Assembly: GCF_007830545.1 (NCBI RefSeq)
Contig: NZ_VLLF01000003.1
Span: forward strand, 186,001 to 250,000
DNA from: Roseibium hamelinense
GTDB lineage: Bacteria > Pseudomonadota > Alphaproteobacteria > Rhizobiales > Stappiaceae
DNA: 64,000 bases
Direction of reading: 5' to 3'
This document shows, piece by piece, positions 17,009-25,156 of this stretch. The notes under the pieces were generated by a model, which was not told the DNA's origin, searched no databases, and was given only the letters and a program-made list of their open reading frames with translations. Both the position numbers and the translations under genes were made by a program. The first letter of the stretch is position 1, and every line of letters begins with the position of its first letter.

Positions 17009-17309
17009 TATGACTTCCCTTAGTGTCCGGTGTTCATGTTTAAGAAATGCATGAACAACTTGTGCATGACGTTTAAGGAAACAGACTGCATTATACTAGT
17101 ATATATTACATTGTTTGCGCAAATTTGCAGCAGGCTTGCGTCGTTCAGTGTGAACGCCGCACAGTCGATGTGTTTTGGCGGTGATTGTTGCCGGGTGCTC
17201 GTGCAGCCTGCAGATGCCGGCCTGCACAGAAATGCGGGCCTCCGGTGATTGACGATCCGTTCGCTGTGATTAGGTTAGGCGCAGCAAAACAAGCATCGGA
17301 ATGGGGCGC

Positions 17310-18491
17310 ATGAGCGACACGATCAAACAGGCTGTGATGGAGCGGTTGTCAAAGGTCAAGGGACCTGATCTGGAAGGCGATATCGTGTCGCTTGGCCTTG
17401 TGTCGGACGTGTTCGTCTCCGATGGGCGCGTCGCGTTTTCCATAACCGTGCCAGCCGACCGGGCTAAGGAGTTGGAGCCGCTTCGCCAGGCTGCGGAGAA
17501 GGTTGTCAGGGAAGTCGAGGGGGTCGAGACCGCGATGGTCGCACTGACCGCCGAGCGCGCGGCCGGATCCAGCACCGGACAGGGGGCGCCCGCGCGCCCG
17601 GCCCCTAGCAAGGCCCAGATGGGCAATGTTCCGCCGCCAATGGCTGCGCGGGCAAAGGCCGCCGAAGAGCAGCCGGCCCAAAAGCCGGGAGTCCCCGGCG
17701 TGAAGCGGATTATCGCGGTTGCGTCTGGCAAAGGTGGTGTCGGCAAATCGACCACCACAGCCAATCTGGCACTTGGCTTTCAGGCCAACGGGCTGAAGGT
17801 TGGCGTTCTGGACGCGGATATTTATGGGCCGTCCATACCACGCCTGTTCAAGGTTTCGGGCCGTCCCGAGCCTGTGTCCGGCCGCATTTTGAAGCCCCTG
17901 GAAGGCTATGGCGTGAAGGTCATGTCCATGGGATTCATGGTGGAAGAAGAAACGCCGATGATCTGGCGCGGGCCGATGGTAATCTCCGCGTTGACCCAAA
18001 TGTTGCGCGAAGTGGCCTGGGGTGAGCTTGATGTTCTGGTGGTCGACATGCCGCCAGGTACCGGGGATGCCCAGCTGACCATGGCGCAGCAGGTGCCTCT
18101 GGCGGGATCGGTGATTGTGTCGACCCCGCAGGACCTTGCGCTGATCGATGCGCGCAAGGGCCTCAACATGTTCCGGCGTGTCGATGTGCCGGTGCTCGGC
18201 ATTGTCGAGAACATGAGCTATTTCCTGTGTCCCGACTGTGGCGGGCGGCATGACATCTTCGGTCACGGCGGCGCACGGGCAGAGGCGGAAAAGCTGGGTG
18301 TGCCGTTCCTCGGCGAAGTTCCACTGAATATGCAGATCCGCGAAACCTCGGACGCCGGAACGCCAGTGGTCGTTTCCGATCCGGAGGGGGCGCACGCCAA
18401 GGTTTATCGCGATATTGCCGCAAAAGCGATCGCTGAAGCGGACCGCTATGAAGCCAGCAGCCGTCAGGCGCCGGCGATTGTGTACGAATAA
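17310..18491 (+). CDS. Iron-sulfur cluster carrier protein Mrp/ApbC
   Basis: This 393-residue cytoplasmic P-loop protein carries and transfers 4Fe-4S clusters to apo-enzymes. An N-terminal MIP18/DUF59-like domain (1-85) is followed by an Ala/Pro linker and the ATPase domain with the deviant Walker A AVASGKGGVGKSTTT. CPDC near the C-terminus supplies the bridging cluster ligands. The ATG at 17310 is preferred to that at 17301, which abuts its upstream GGA. An intrinsic terminator follows closely. Its placement before the iron-sulfur-rich FDH locus may be coincidental. Confidence 0.95.
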   Translation: MSDTIKQAVMERLSKVKGPDLEGDIVSLGLVSDVFVSDGRVAFSITVPADRAKELEPLRQAAEKVVREVEGVETAMVALTAERAAGSSTGQGAPARPAPSKAQMGNVPPPMAARAKAAEEQPAQKPGVPGVKRIIAVASGKGGVGKSTTTANLALGFQANGLKVGVLDADIYGPSIPRLFKVSGRPEPVSGRILKPLEGYGVKVMSMGFMVEEETPMIWRGPMVISALTQMLREVAWGELDVLVVDMPPGTGDAQLTMAQQVPLAGSVIVSTPQDLALIDARKGLNMFRRVDVPVLGIVENMSYFLCPDCGGRHDIFGHGGARAEAEKLGVPFLGEVPLNMQIRETSDAGTPVVVSDPEGAHAKVYRDIAAKAIAEADRYEASSRQAPAIVYE

Positions 18492-18525
18492 TTCTGCCGG
18501 TGCGCACCGGTGTTGCAGAGCGTTT

Positions 18526-18557
18526 GAAAAGCCGGCATTTATTGCCGGCTTTTTTTA
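18526..18557 (+). terminator. Intrinsic terminator after Mrp
   Basis: AAAAGCCGGC, a 7-nt loop and GCCGGC (stem 18531-18536 with 18544-18549) are followed by eight T residues. It is a textbook rho-independent terminator 35 nt after the Mrp stop codon and separates it from the FDH operon. Confidence 0.9.
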
Positions 18558-19058
18558 TGAGTATTTGGGCCAGTTTTTTGCCAGGCGATATAATTCGGCG
18601 CGGTTTTCTCGTGCTGCGGTGCGGTATCGTCATGTTTGACATTGGCGGAAACGTGCTTTGGCCCAGGGCTGGCCAAGCGTGAATGCGCCTGAATTAAGTG
18701 CGGCCGGAAGTGTAAGCTCCGGCTTACGAGGCTGAAACAAATGGGTTTTCAGGCTCTTAAATGTAAATCCCCCGTTATGCAGCCGATATTGAAAGCGCAG
18801 GGACTGCGCAGGAGGGACACTCCAGTGACCGGATGGCCGGCCACCCATAAGACTTTCGCATAATCTGTCCAGCCGCTGCATTGACACAGAGAGTCGCAAA
18901 TTTGTGACGCAAAAATATGCGCTATTATGTTTTTTCTTCGTTATTTCAGAGAAATAGGAACTAACAATTGAAATCATGGAGACGCGTGCGCTGCAGCGTT
19001 AATTTCATTTGCGACTAAATTTAAACAGCGCGATATTCTTCCCCTAGGAGAGGAAATT
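18558..19058. other. Intergenic region upstream of the formate dehydrogenase operon
   Basis: About 500 bp without a supportable gene. A short inverted repeat, GTAAGC/GCTTAC, occurs near 18711-18727. The last 150 bp are AT-rich and probably hold the promoter of the FDH operon. No clear FNR (TTGAT-N4-ATCAA) or sigma-54 site could be identified. A strong AGGAGAGG ribosome site at about 19048 precedes the first FDH gene. A 115-codon minus-strand frame here has no protein-like features. Confidence 0.45.
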
Positions 19059-19673
19059 ATGACAAATACAGCGCCGCGCGCGGAAAAACCTGCGCCGGAG
19101 GATGCCGACAGGGCGGCTCTTTATGGATTTTTGGGCGGTGTCTTGCAGTCCGCGCCGAATGCGATCGGGCTTGAGCAGATCAGCCGGATATCCGGTGACG
19201 ACACCCCAATTGGTGCCTGCCTTTCCGAAATCGCGCGCGAGGCTGGTGAGGTGTCTGAAAAGCAGCTCGCACAGGAATATATGGACCTTTTCATCGGTGT
19301 TGGCCGCGGCGAACTCGTGCCTTTCGGGTCTTACTACCTGACCGGCTTTTTGAATGAGAAACCGCTTGCTGACCTGCGTGCATCCATGGCGCAGCTGGGA
19401 ATTGAGCGCACCGCCGACACGAAAGAGCCTGAAGACCACATCGCGGCTTTGATGCAGATGATGGATGGCCTCATCCGCGGCGACTTGTGGGCCAAGGGGC
19501 CTTTGCCGCTTGAGGCCCAGCAGGCGTTCTTCGCCGGACATATCGGCAATTGGGCGCCGCATTTTTTCAAGGATTTGAAGAAGACCAAGACGAGCCGGTT
19601 TTACGCCGCTGTTGGAGAGCTGGGGGAAGCTTTCATCGGCGTGGAGGCGGATGCATTTGATATGGCCGCATAA
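19059..19673 (+). CDS. TorD-family molecular chaperone for formate dehydrogenase
   Basis: This 204-residue, all-helical cytoplasmic chaperone is of the TorD/DmsD type. These proteins bind the Tat signal of a molybdoenzyme and guard cofactor loading before export. The region EYMDLFIGVGRGELVPFGSYYLTGFLNEKPL contains the family pattern (Y-x-x-L-F-hydrophobic, then P-hydrophobic-xSYY). EDHIAALMQMMDGLI and FFAGHIGNWAPHFFKDL also fit. It is first in the FDH operon, and its client is presumably the FdhA encoded two genes downstream. Confidence 0.92.
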   Translation: MTNTAPRAEKPAPEDADRAALYGFLGGVLQSAPNAIGLEQISRISGDDTPIGACLSEIAREAGEVSEKQLAQEYMDLFIGVGRGELVPFGSYYLTGFLNEKPLADLRASMAQLGIERTADTKEPEDHIAALMQMMDGLIRGDLWAKGPLPLEAQQAFFAGHIGNWAPHFFKDLKKTKTSRFYAAVGELGEAFIGVEADAFDMAA

Positions 19674-19740
19674 GTGACCGGCCGGGGCGGCGGTCATGGT
19701 CCGTTTGGACGCGAGCGGACCCCTGATGGAGGAGAATGAA

Positions 19741-19932
19741 ATGGCTGAAGACAAAACCAAAGACACTGCCGGACGGCGGGACTTTTTGAAGTTGGCCGGG
19801 CTCGGCACGTTGGCGAGCGGTGCGACACTGGTTGCAGGTTCGGCCCAGGCGGCGGACGTGGCTGATCCGTCTGGAAACGGATATCGCGAAACGGATCACG
19901 TGAAAAAAGTCTACGAGACCGCGCGTTTCTAA
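19741..19932 (+). CDS. Small Tat-signal protein of formate dehydrogenase (FdhX-like)
   Basis: This 63-residue protein is little more than a twin-arginine signal, GRRDFLKLAGLGTLASGAT at about residues 11-29, followed by about 25 residues ending ETDHVKKVYETARF. The ATG at 19741 follows GGAGGAG. Proteins of this size and place precede fdhA in many proteobacteria and are annotated as FDH-region Tat proteins. The function is not established to my knowledge; one idea is a small subunit or export helper. It sits 67 bp after torD and 95 bp before fdhA. Confidence 0.88.
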   Translation: MAEDKTKDTAGRRDFLKLAGLGTLASGATLVAGSAQAADVADPSGNGYRETDHVKKVYETARF

Positions 19933-20027
19933 TTGAAGGCTTGGCGTCTGGTGCCGCCACACGGCGAACCGGACCCCGGGAACTGGCTTGGGGGATCCTG
20001 CGCAGTTCCGAATGAGGGAGAGACAAT

Positions 20028-22925
20028 ATGCTCAGGAAAAAGACCAGCGGCGCCGCCCGGCGTGGCCGTCTTTCGGCAACATTCGCTGAAATTGGTGCGT
20101 CCACGATGGACCGCCGGACCTTTTTGCGCCGGTCCGGCGTCGTGGCAGGTGGGGTTGCTGCCTTCGCAGCTGCCAACGGTGCCATGGTCCAAAAAGCAAA
20201 GGCCGCTTCCCCGGCCGGTCCAGGTAAGGTCGACATCAAGAAAACGGTCTGCACGCACTGTTCGGTGGGCTGCACGGTGTTGGCTGAAGTCAAAGACGGC
20301 GTTTGGGTCGGGCAGGAACCCGGCTTCGACAGCCCGTTCAACCTTGGAGCCCACTGTGCGAAAGGCGCGGCAGTGCGCGAGCACGCCCACGGCGAGCGCC
20401 GTTTGAAGTATCCGACCAAGCTTGTCGACGGCAAATGGGAACGGATTTCCTGGGAACAGGCGATCGACGAACTCGGCGACAAGATGCTTGAGGTCCAGAA
20501 GACCGAAGGACCGGACAGCGTCTATTGGCTCGGCTCTGCCAAGCATAACAACGAGCAGGCGTATCTTTTGCGCAAGTTCGCGGCCTTCTTCGGCACGAAC
20601 AACATCGATCACCAGGCCCGGATTTGTCACTCCACCACAGTTGCAGGTGTTGCCAACACCTGGGGCTACGGTGCGATGACGAACTCTTACAACGACATTC
20701 ACAATTCCAAGGCCATCTTCATCATCGGCGGCAATCCGGCTGAAGCGCACCCTGTGTCTTTGCTTCATGTCCTGAAAGCCAAGGAAGAAAACAACGCACC
20801 GCTGATCGTATGCGATCCGCGCTTTACGCGAACAGCAGCCCATGCTTCCGAGTATGTCCGCTTCCGTCCGGGCTCGGATGTCGCTCTGGTGTGGGGCATT
20901 CTCTGGCATATTTTCGAAAACGGCTGGGAAGACAAAGAGTTCATCCGTCAGCGCGTGTGGGGCATGGACCAGATCAAGTCCGAAGTTGCCAAGTGGACGC
21001 CGGAAGAGGTCGAAAACGTTACCGGCGTGCCGGGCTCGCAGCTCAAGCGCGTGGCACGGACCCTGGCCAACAACCGCCCGGGCACCGTGATCTGGTGCAT
21101 GGGCGGAACCCAGCACACCAACGGAAACAACAACACCCGGGCCTACTGCGTCCTGCAGCTGGCGCTCGGCAATATGGGCAAGGCCGGCGGCGGAACCAAC
21201 ATATTCCGCGGCCATGACAATGTGCAGGGTGCAACCGATCTTGGCGTTCTCGCCGACACGCTGCCTGGTTATTATGGTCTGTCCGACGGGTCGTGGGCAC
21301 ACTGGGCGCGGGTCTGGGACGTCGATGTCAACTATCTGCGCGACCGTTTCGCCACCATGAACAAGAATGGCGAAGAAGTGAAAATGATCAACGAGAAGGG
21401 TATTCCCGTTTCTCGCTGGATCGACGGTGTATTGGAAGATGAAGAGAACCTGCAGCAACCCAAGAACACCAAGGTCATGGTGTTTTGGGGGCATGCGCCG
21501 AACTCGCAAACCCGCCTGACCGACATGAAAACGGCTATGGAAAAACTCGATACCCTGGTGGTGATCGATCCTTTCCCGACCGTGTCTGCGGTTTTGTCGG
21601 ACCGCAAGGACGGCGTCTACTTGCTTCCGGCGACCACCCAGTTCGAGACCCACGGCTCGGTCACCGCTTCAAACCGGTCGATCCAGTGGCGCGAGAAGGT
21701 CATCGAGCCGTTGTTCGAGAGCAAGACCGATCACGAGATCATGTATCTCCTGGCCAAAAAGCTCGGCTTTGCCGACGAGTTGTTCAAGAACATCGCCGTC
21801 AATGGCAACGAGCCCCAGATCGAGGACATCACCCGCGAATTCAACAGCGGCATGTGGACCATCGGCTATACCGGGCAATCTCCGGAGCGCATGAAGCTTC
21901 ACATGGCCAATCAGCACACGTTTGACCGTACCACGCTGCGCGCGAATGGCGGCCCGTGCGACGGCGAGTTCTACGGAATGCCGTGGCCGTGCTGGGGCAC
22001 TGCCGAGATGAAGCATCCCGGATCGGCGAACCTTTATGATACGTCGATCCCGGTCGCTGAAGGCGGCATGGGATTCCGTGCCCGGTTCGGCGTGGAGCGG
22101 GACGGCGACAATCTGCTTGCGGAAGGCGCTTTCCCGGAGGGATCGGAAATTCAGGACGGTTATCCTGAATTCACGATGGCGACGCTCAAGTCCCTGGGTT
22201 GGGACGCCGACCTGACCGACGAGGAGCGTGCTGCGATCGAGGCTGTGGCCGGTGACAAGACCAACTGGAAAACCGACCTGTCCGGCGGCATTCAACGGGT
22301 TGCCATCAAACACGGCTGCGCACCTTACGGAAACGCCAAGGCGCGCGCAGTGGTCTGGACATTCCCGGATCCTGTGCCCGTGCACCGCGAGCCGCTCTAC
22401 ACCAACCGTCGCGATCTGCTCGACAAATATGCGACCTATGAGGACAAGACCTTCTGGCGCGTCCCGACCGCCTATGCGTCGATCCAGCAGAACGACTTCT
22501 CCAAGGACTTCCCGATGATCCTGACCTCGGGCCGCCTTGTGGAATACGAAGGGGGCGGCGATGAGACCCGTTCGAACCCGTGGCTCGCGGAACTGCAACA
22601 GGACATGTTCGTGGAAGTGAACCCCGGCGATGCCAACGATCTGGGTATCCGGGACGGCGAAATGGTCTGGGTGCACGGTCCGGAGGGCGGCAAGGTCAAA
22701 GTGATGGCCATGCTGACCGAACGGGTCGGCCGTGGTGTGGCATTCATGCCGTTCCACTTCGGCGGGCACTTCCAGGGTGAGGATCTCAGGTCCAAATACC
22801 CGGCGGGCGCCGATCCATATGTGCTCGGGGAATCCTGTAACACTGCCCAGACCTATGGGTATGACAGTGTGACCCAGATGCAAGAAACAAAAGCAACACT
22901 GTGCCGCATTGAGCGTGCGGCGTAA
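20028..22925 (+). CDS. fdhA: Formate dehydrogenase, catalytic alpha subunit (Cys-type, Tat-exported)
   Basis: This 965-residue molybdopterin oxidoreductase oxidises formate to CO2. A Tat signal is at about residues 28-60 (DRRTFLRRSGVVAGG). The 4Fe-4S cluster is bound by Cys75, Cys78, Cys82 and Cys110. DHQARICHS (195-202) gives the Mo/W ligand as Cys200, the position where E. coli FdhN/FdhH use selenocysteine; the codon is TGC, so no UGA decoding is needed. The bis-MGD domains follow and the C-terminal M-x-P-x-H-F-G stretch is present. It should face the periplasm with the beta and gamma subunits encoded downstream. Confidence 0.96.
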   Translation: MLRKKTSGAARRGRLSATFAEIGASTMDRRTFLRRSGVVAGGVAAFAAANGAMVQKAKAASPAGPGKVDIKKTVCTHCSVGCTVLAEVKDGVWVGQEPGFDSPFNLGAHCAKGAAVREHAHGERRLKYPTKLVDGKWERISWEQAIDELGDKMLEVQKTEGPDSVYWLGSAKHNNEQAYLLRKFAAFFGTNNIDHQARICHSTTVAGVANTWGYGAMTNSYNDIHNSKAIFIIGGNPAEAHPVSLLHVLKAKEENNAPLIVCDPRFTRTAAHASEYVRFRPGSDVALVWGILWHIFENGWEDKEFIRQRVWGMDQIKSEVAKWTPEEVENVTGVPGSQLKRVARTLANNRPGTVIWCMGGTQHTNGNNNTRAYCVLQLALGNMGKAGGGTNIFRGHDNVQGATDLGVLADTLPGYYGLSDGSWAHWARVWDVDVNYLRDRFATMNKNGEEVKMINEKGIPVSRWIDGVLEDEENLQQPKNTKVMVFWGHAPNSQTRLTDMKTAMEKLDTLVVIDPFPTVSAVLSDRKDGVYLLPATTQFETHGSVTASNRSIQWREKVIEPLFESKTDHEIMYLLAKKLGFADELFKNIAVNGNEPQIEDITREFNSGMWTIGYTGQSPERMKLHMANQHTFDRTTLRANGGPCDGEFYGMPWPCWGTAEMKHPGSANLYDTSIPVAEGGMGFRARFGVERDGDNLLAEGAFPEGSEIQDGYPEFTMATLKSLGWDADLTDEERAAIEAVAGDKTNWKTDLSGGIQRVAIKHGCAPYGNAKARAVVWTFPDPVPVHREPLYTNRRDLLDKYATYEDKTFWRVPTAYASIQQNDFSKDFPMILTSGRLVEYEGGGDETRSNPWLAELQQDMFVEVNPGDANDLGIRDGEMVWVHGPEGGKVKVMAMLTERVGRGVAFMPFHFGGHFQGEDLRSKYPAGADPYVLGESCNTAQTYGYDSVTQMQETKATLCRIERAA

Positions 22926-22939
22926 GGGAGGGGCTGATT

Positions 22940-23539
22940 ATGGCACGTATGAAATTCCTCTGTGACGCCGAACGCTGCATCGAATGCAACGCTTGCGTCA
23001 CCGCGTGTAAGAACGAAAACGAGGTGCCGTGGGGCATTAACCGGCGGCGCGTGGTCACCATCAACGATGGCAAGCCTGGTGAGCGGTCGATTTCGGTCGC
23101 CTGCATGCATTGCTCGGATGCGCCGTGCACGGCTGTCTGCCCGGTTGATTGCTTTTATGAAAGCGAAGAGGGCGTTGTCTTGCACTCCAAGGATCTGTGC
23201 ATCGGCTGCGGATATTGCTTCTACGCATGTCCGTTTGGCGCACCGCAGTATCCGCAAGTCGGCAATTTCGGCTCCCGGGGCAAGATGGACAAATGCACCT
23301 TCTGTGCCGGCGGTCCGGAAGAAGACATGTCCGCCGCCGAGTTCCAGAAATATGGACGCAACCGCCTGGCGGAAGGCAAGCTGCCGCTCTGTGCAGAAAT
23401 GTGCTCGACCAAGGCGCTTCTGGCGGGTGACGGCGACGTTGTTTCGGCAATCTACCGTGAACGCGTTGTTGCCCGTGGTTTCGGGTCCGGAGCTTGGGGC
23501 TGGGGCACTGCCTACCAGCAAAAGGCCGGATCGCTGTAA
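22940..23539 (+). CDS. fdhB: Formate dehydrogenase, iron-sulfur beta subunit
   Basis: This 199-residue ferredoxin-like subunit carries four Cys clusters: CIECNACVTAC, CMHCSDAPCTAVC, CIGCGYCFYAC and a fourth formed by CTFC with CAEMC. It wires electrons from FdhA to the cytochrome b subunit. It is shorter than E. coli FdnH and lacks that protein's C-terminal membrane anchor, resembling the Wolinella/Desulfovibrio-type small beta subunit. It has no export signal, so it is presumably carried out with FdhA. It starts 14 bp after the fdhA stop. Confidence 0.95.
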   Translation: MARMKFLCDAERCIECNACVTACKNENEVPWGINRRRVVTINDGKPGERSISVACMHCSDAPCTAVCPVDCFYESEEGVVLHSKDLCIGCGYCFYACPFGAPQYPQVGNFGSRGKMDKCTFCAGGPEEDMSAAEFQKYGRNRLAEGKLPLCAEMCSTKALLAGDGDVVSAIYRERVVARGFGSGAWGWGTAYQQKAGSL

Positions 23540-23566
23540 GCCATCCTGCCAGATCACTTTCCTGTT

Positions 23567-23591
23567 CGGAGGCGGCACTATGCTGCCTCCG
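23567..23591 (+). other. Hairpin between fdhB and the lipoprotein gene
   Basis: CGGAGGC (23567-23573) pairs with GCCTCCG (23585-23591), extended inward by GCA/TGC across a G-T pair. There is no T-run, so it looks more like an RNA-processing or stabilising hairpin than a terminator. It could set the ratio of FdhA/FdhB to the downstream products. Confidence 0.5.
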
Positions 23592-23700
23592 TTCGCGCCT
23601 GAGGAGCGGGATTTTTGAGTGGAGAACCACTTGAGAGCCCATGCAAGCTTTCCTTTCGCAAAGCGCCCAAAAACAAGAATCGTGACCAAGGATCGCGTCG

Positions 23701-23898
23701 ATGCCCGAAGTGTTTAAAGTCTTTGCCAAAGCATTTTTTTTGATCGCGGCGCTGAGTGCCTTGAGCGCCTGCCGCGAGTCGGAAGAGAACAGGCCGATCA
23801 AGCTTGATAAGGGCAATTATGAAGGACCGGCAGATACGGAATTAACCGAAGAACAGCTCAGGGAACTGCGCGCACGGGGAGCCAAGCAGGGCTTTTAA
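23701..23898 (+). CDS. Small lipoprotein within the FDH operon
   Basis: This 65-residue protein has a lipoprotein signal: MPEVFKVFAKAFF, a hydrophobic core and the lipobox LSAC with Cys24. The remaining 41 residues are charged and include a probable helix, ELTEEQLRELRARGAKQGF. I do not recognise the family. Its position between fdhB and the cytochrome b subunit suggests a periplasmic, membrane-tethered accessory of the FDH complex. The ATG choice is supported by the signal sequence, although the ribosome site is weak. Confidence 0.72.
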   Translation: MPEVFKVFAKAFFLIAALSALSACRESEENRPIKLDKGNYEGPADTELTEEQLRELRARGAKQGF

Positions 23899-23992
23899 AA
23901 CCGGAAACGGGGACGGGCCGGGCAGGACCTGCATCACATGCAAGCGCTCCGGCCGCAAAAAGATGGTTTTGACTGGCAAGGAGGAGGCCGTC

Positions 23993-25147
23993 ATGGTCAA
24001 GGGATTGGCAACGGACCTGAACAAGGTGGCAAGGGCAATCGCAGGCATCATGCTGGTGCTGGCCGTAGCAATCTGCATAAACGGCTTCGAACCGGGCCCG
24101 GCGTGGGCGCAACAGGGTGTTGACAGCGCTGAAGTGCCGCTCGGCAATCCGACCGGCGGAACGGTGCCCGGCGAAGTCATGGGGTCGAGCTCCGATTCGG
24201 ACTTCTGGCGCGCAGTCCGGGGCGGGTCAGCCGGCAACATCTCGATTCCCGATCAAAACGCGGCAACACTCGTGCAGTCCGAAGGCGAGGCCTGGCGGTC
24301 GTTCCGCAATGGCCCGCTTACGCTTTATGCCAGCTGGGCATTGCTCGGCATGATCGTGCTGCTTGGCATTTTTTATGCCATCCGCGGCCGCATCAAGATT
24401 GCTCATGGACGGTCCGGCCAGACCATCACCCGCTTTGCCGCTGTGGAACGGTTCGGCCATTGGATGCTGGCTTCGTCCTTTGTCGTGCTCGCATTGACAG
24501 GTTTGAACATTCTTTATGGCCGTTACACGCTCAAGCACGTGATTGGAAATGAAGCCTTCGCCTTTGTCACCCAGGTCGGCAAGTACATGCACAATTACCT
24601 GGCTTTTGCCTTCATGGCCGGGCTTGTGATGATTTTTGTGATGTGGGTGCGCCACAACCTCCCGGACAAGACGGACATCAAATGGATCTTGCAGGGCGGC
24701 GGGATTTTCTCCTCCAAGCTCCATCCGCCCGCCAAGAAGTTCAATGCGGGTCAGAAGGTGATTTTCTGGCTGACCATTCTCGGCGGTATTTCCCTGTCGC
24801 TGTCCGGCTGGCAGCTCCTCTTCCCTTACACAACCCATTTCTTCGGGGAAACCTTTGCCAAGGTTAACCTGGTATTCGGAACCGACTTGCCGGTCGCCCT
24901 GAGCGTGTTGCAGGAACAGCAGCTTGCGACCTTGTGGCATTCGATCATGTCCGTCTTCATGATCTGCGTGATCATTGCGCATATCTACATCGGGTCTGTC
25001 GGCATGGAAGGCGCATTTGATGCCATGGGATCGGGTGAGGTTGATCTGAATTGGGCGAAGGAGCACCACTCTTTGTGGGTGGAAGAGCATATGCAGGACG
25101 TCCACGACCGCGCACCGGATAAAAACGCGCCTCAGCCCGCCGAATAG
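23993..25147 (+). CDS. Formate dehydrogenase, cytochrome b556 gamma subunit
   Basis: This 384-residue inner-membrane diheme cytochrome b anchors FDH and passes electrons to quinone. The ATG at 23993 follows GGAGGAGG. The N-terminus is a signal-like segment plus about 85 residues of periplasmic extension. The four-helix FdnI-type core then starts at about residue 105, with ITRFAAVERFGHWMLASSF, KYMHNYLAFAFMAGL, LWHSIMSVFMICVIIAHIYIG. His residues in these helices are the expected heme ligands. It is longer than E. coli FdnI because of the extension, common in alphaproteobacterial FdhC proteins. Confidence 0.94.
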   Translation: MVKGLATDLNKVARAIAGIMLVLAVAICINGFEPGPAWAQQGVDSAEVPLGNPTGGTVPGEVMGSSSDSDFWRAVRGGSAGNISIPDQNAATLVQSEGEAWRSFRNGPLTLYASWALLGMIVLLGIFYAIRGRIKIAHGRSGQTITRFAAVERFGHWMLASSFVVLALTGLNILYGRYTLKHVIGNEAFAFVTQVGKYMHNYLAFAFMAGLVMIFVMWVRHNLPDKTDIKWILQGGGIFSSKLHPPAKKFNAGQKVIFWLTILGGISLSLSGWQLLFPYTTHFFGETFAKVNLVFGTDLPVALSVLQEQQLATLWHSIMSVFMICVIIAHIYIGSVGMEGAFDAMGSGEVDLNWAKEHHSLWVEEHMQDVHDRAPDKNAPQPAE

Positions 25148-25156
25148 GATGAGGCC

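Noticed and set aside
17009-17309. Small RNA or gene between the orphan binding protein and Mrp
   Set aside because: The region is AT-rich in its first half and looks like divergent promoter DNA; no convincing ribosome site, terminator or conserved RNA feature was found.
18630-18977. 115-codon minus-strand frame before the FDH operon
   Set aside because: There is no ribosome site or protein-like pattern, and it runs through what is probably promoter DNA.
20613-20630. Selenocysteine insertion at the FdhA active site
   Set aside because: The codon for residue 200 is TGC (Cys), not TGA, so no SECIS element is needed or seen.
19929-21653. 574-codon frame antisense to fdhA
   Set aside because: It is a shadow of the fdhA codon pattern. 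The sense frame has all FDH motifs; the antisense product is His/Arg/Val-rich with no recognisable domain. The same holds for the long antisense frames at 1710-2819, 21669-22883 and 24227-25522.
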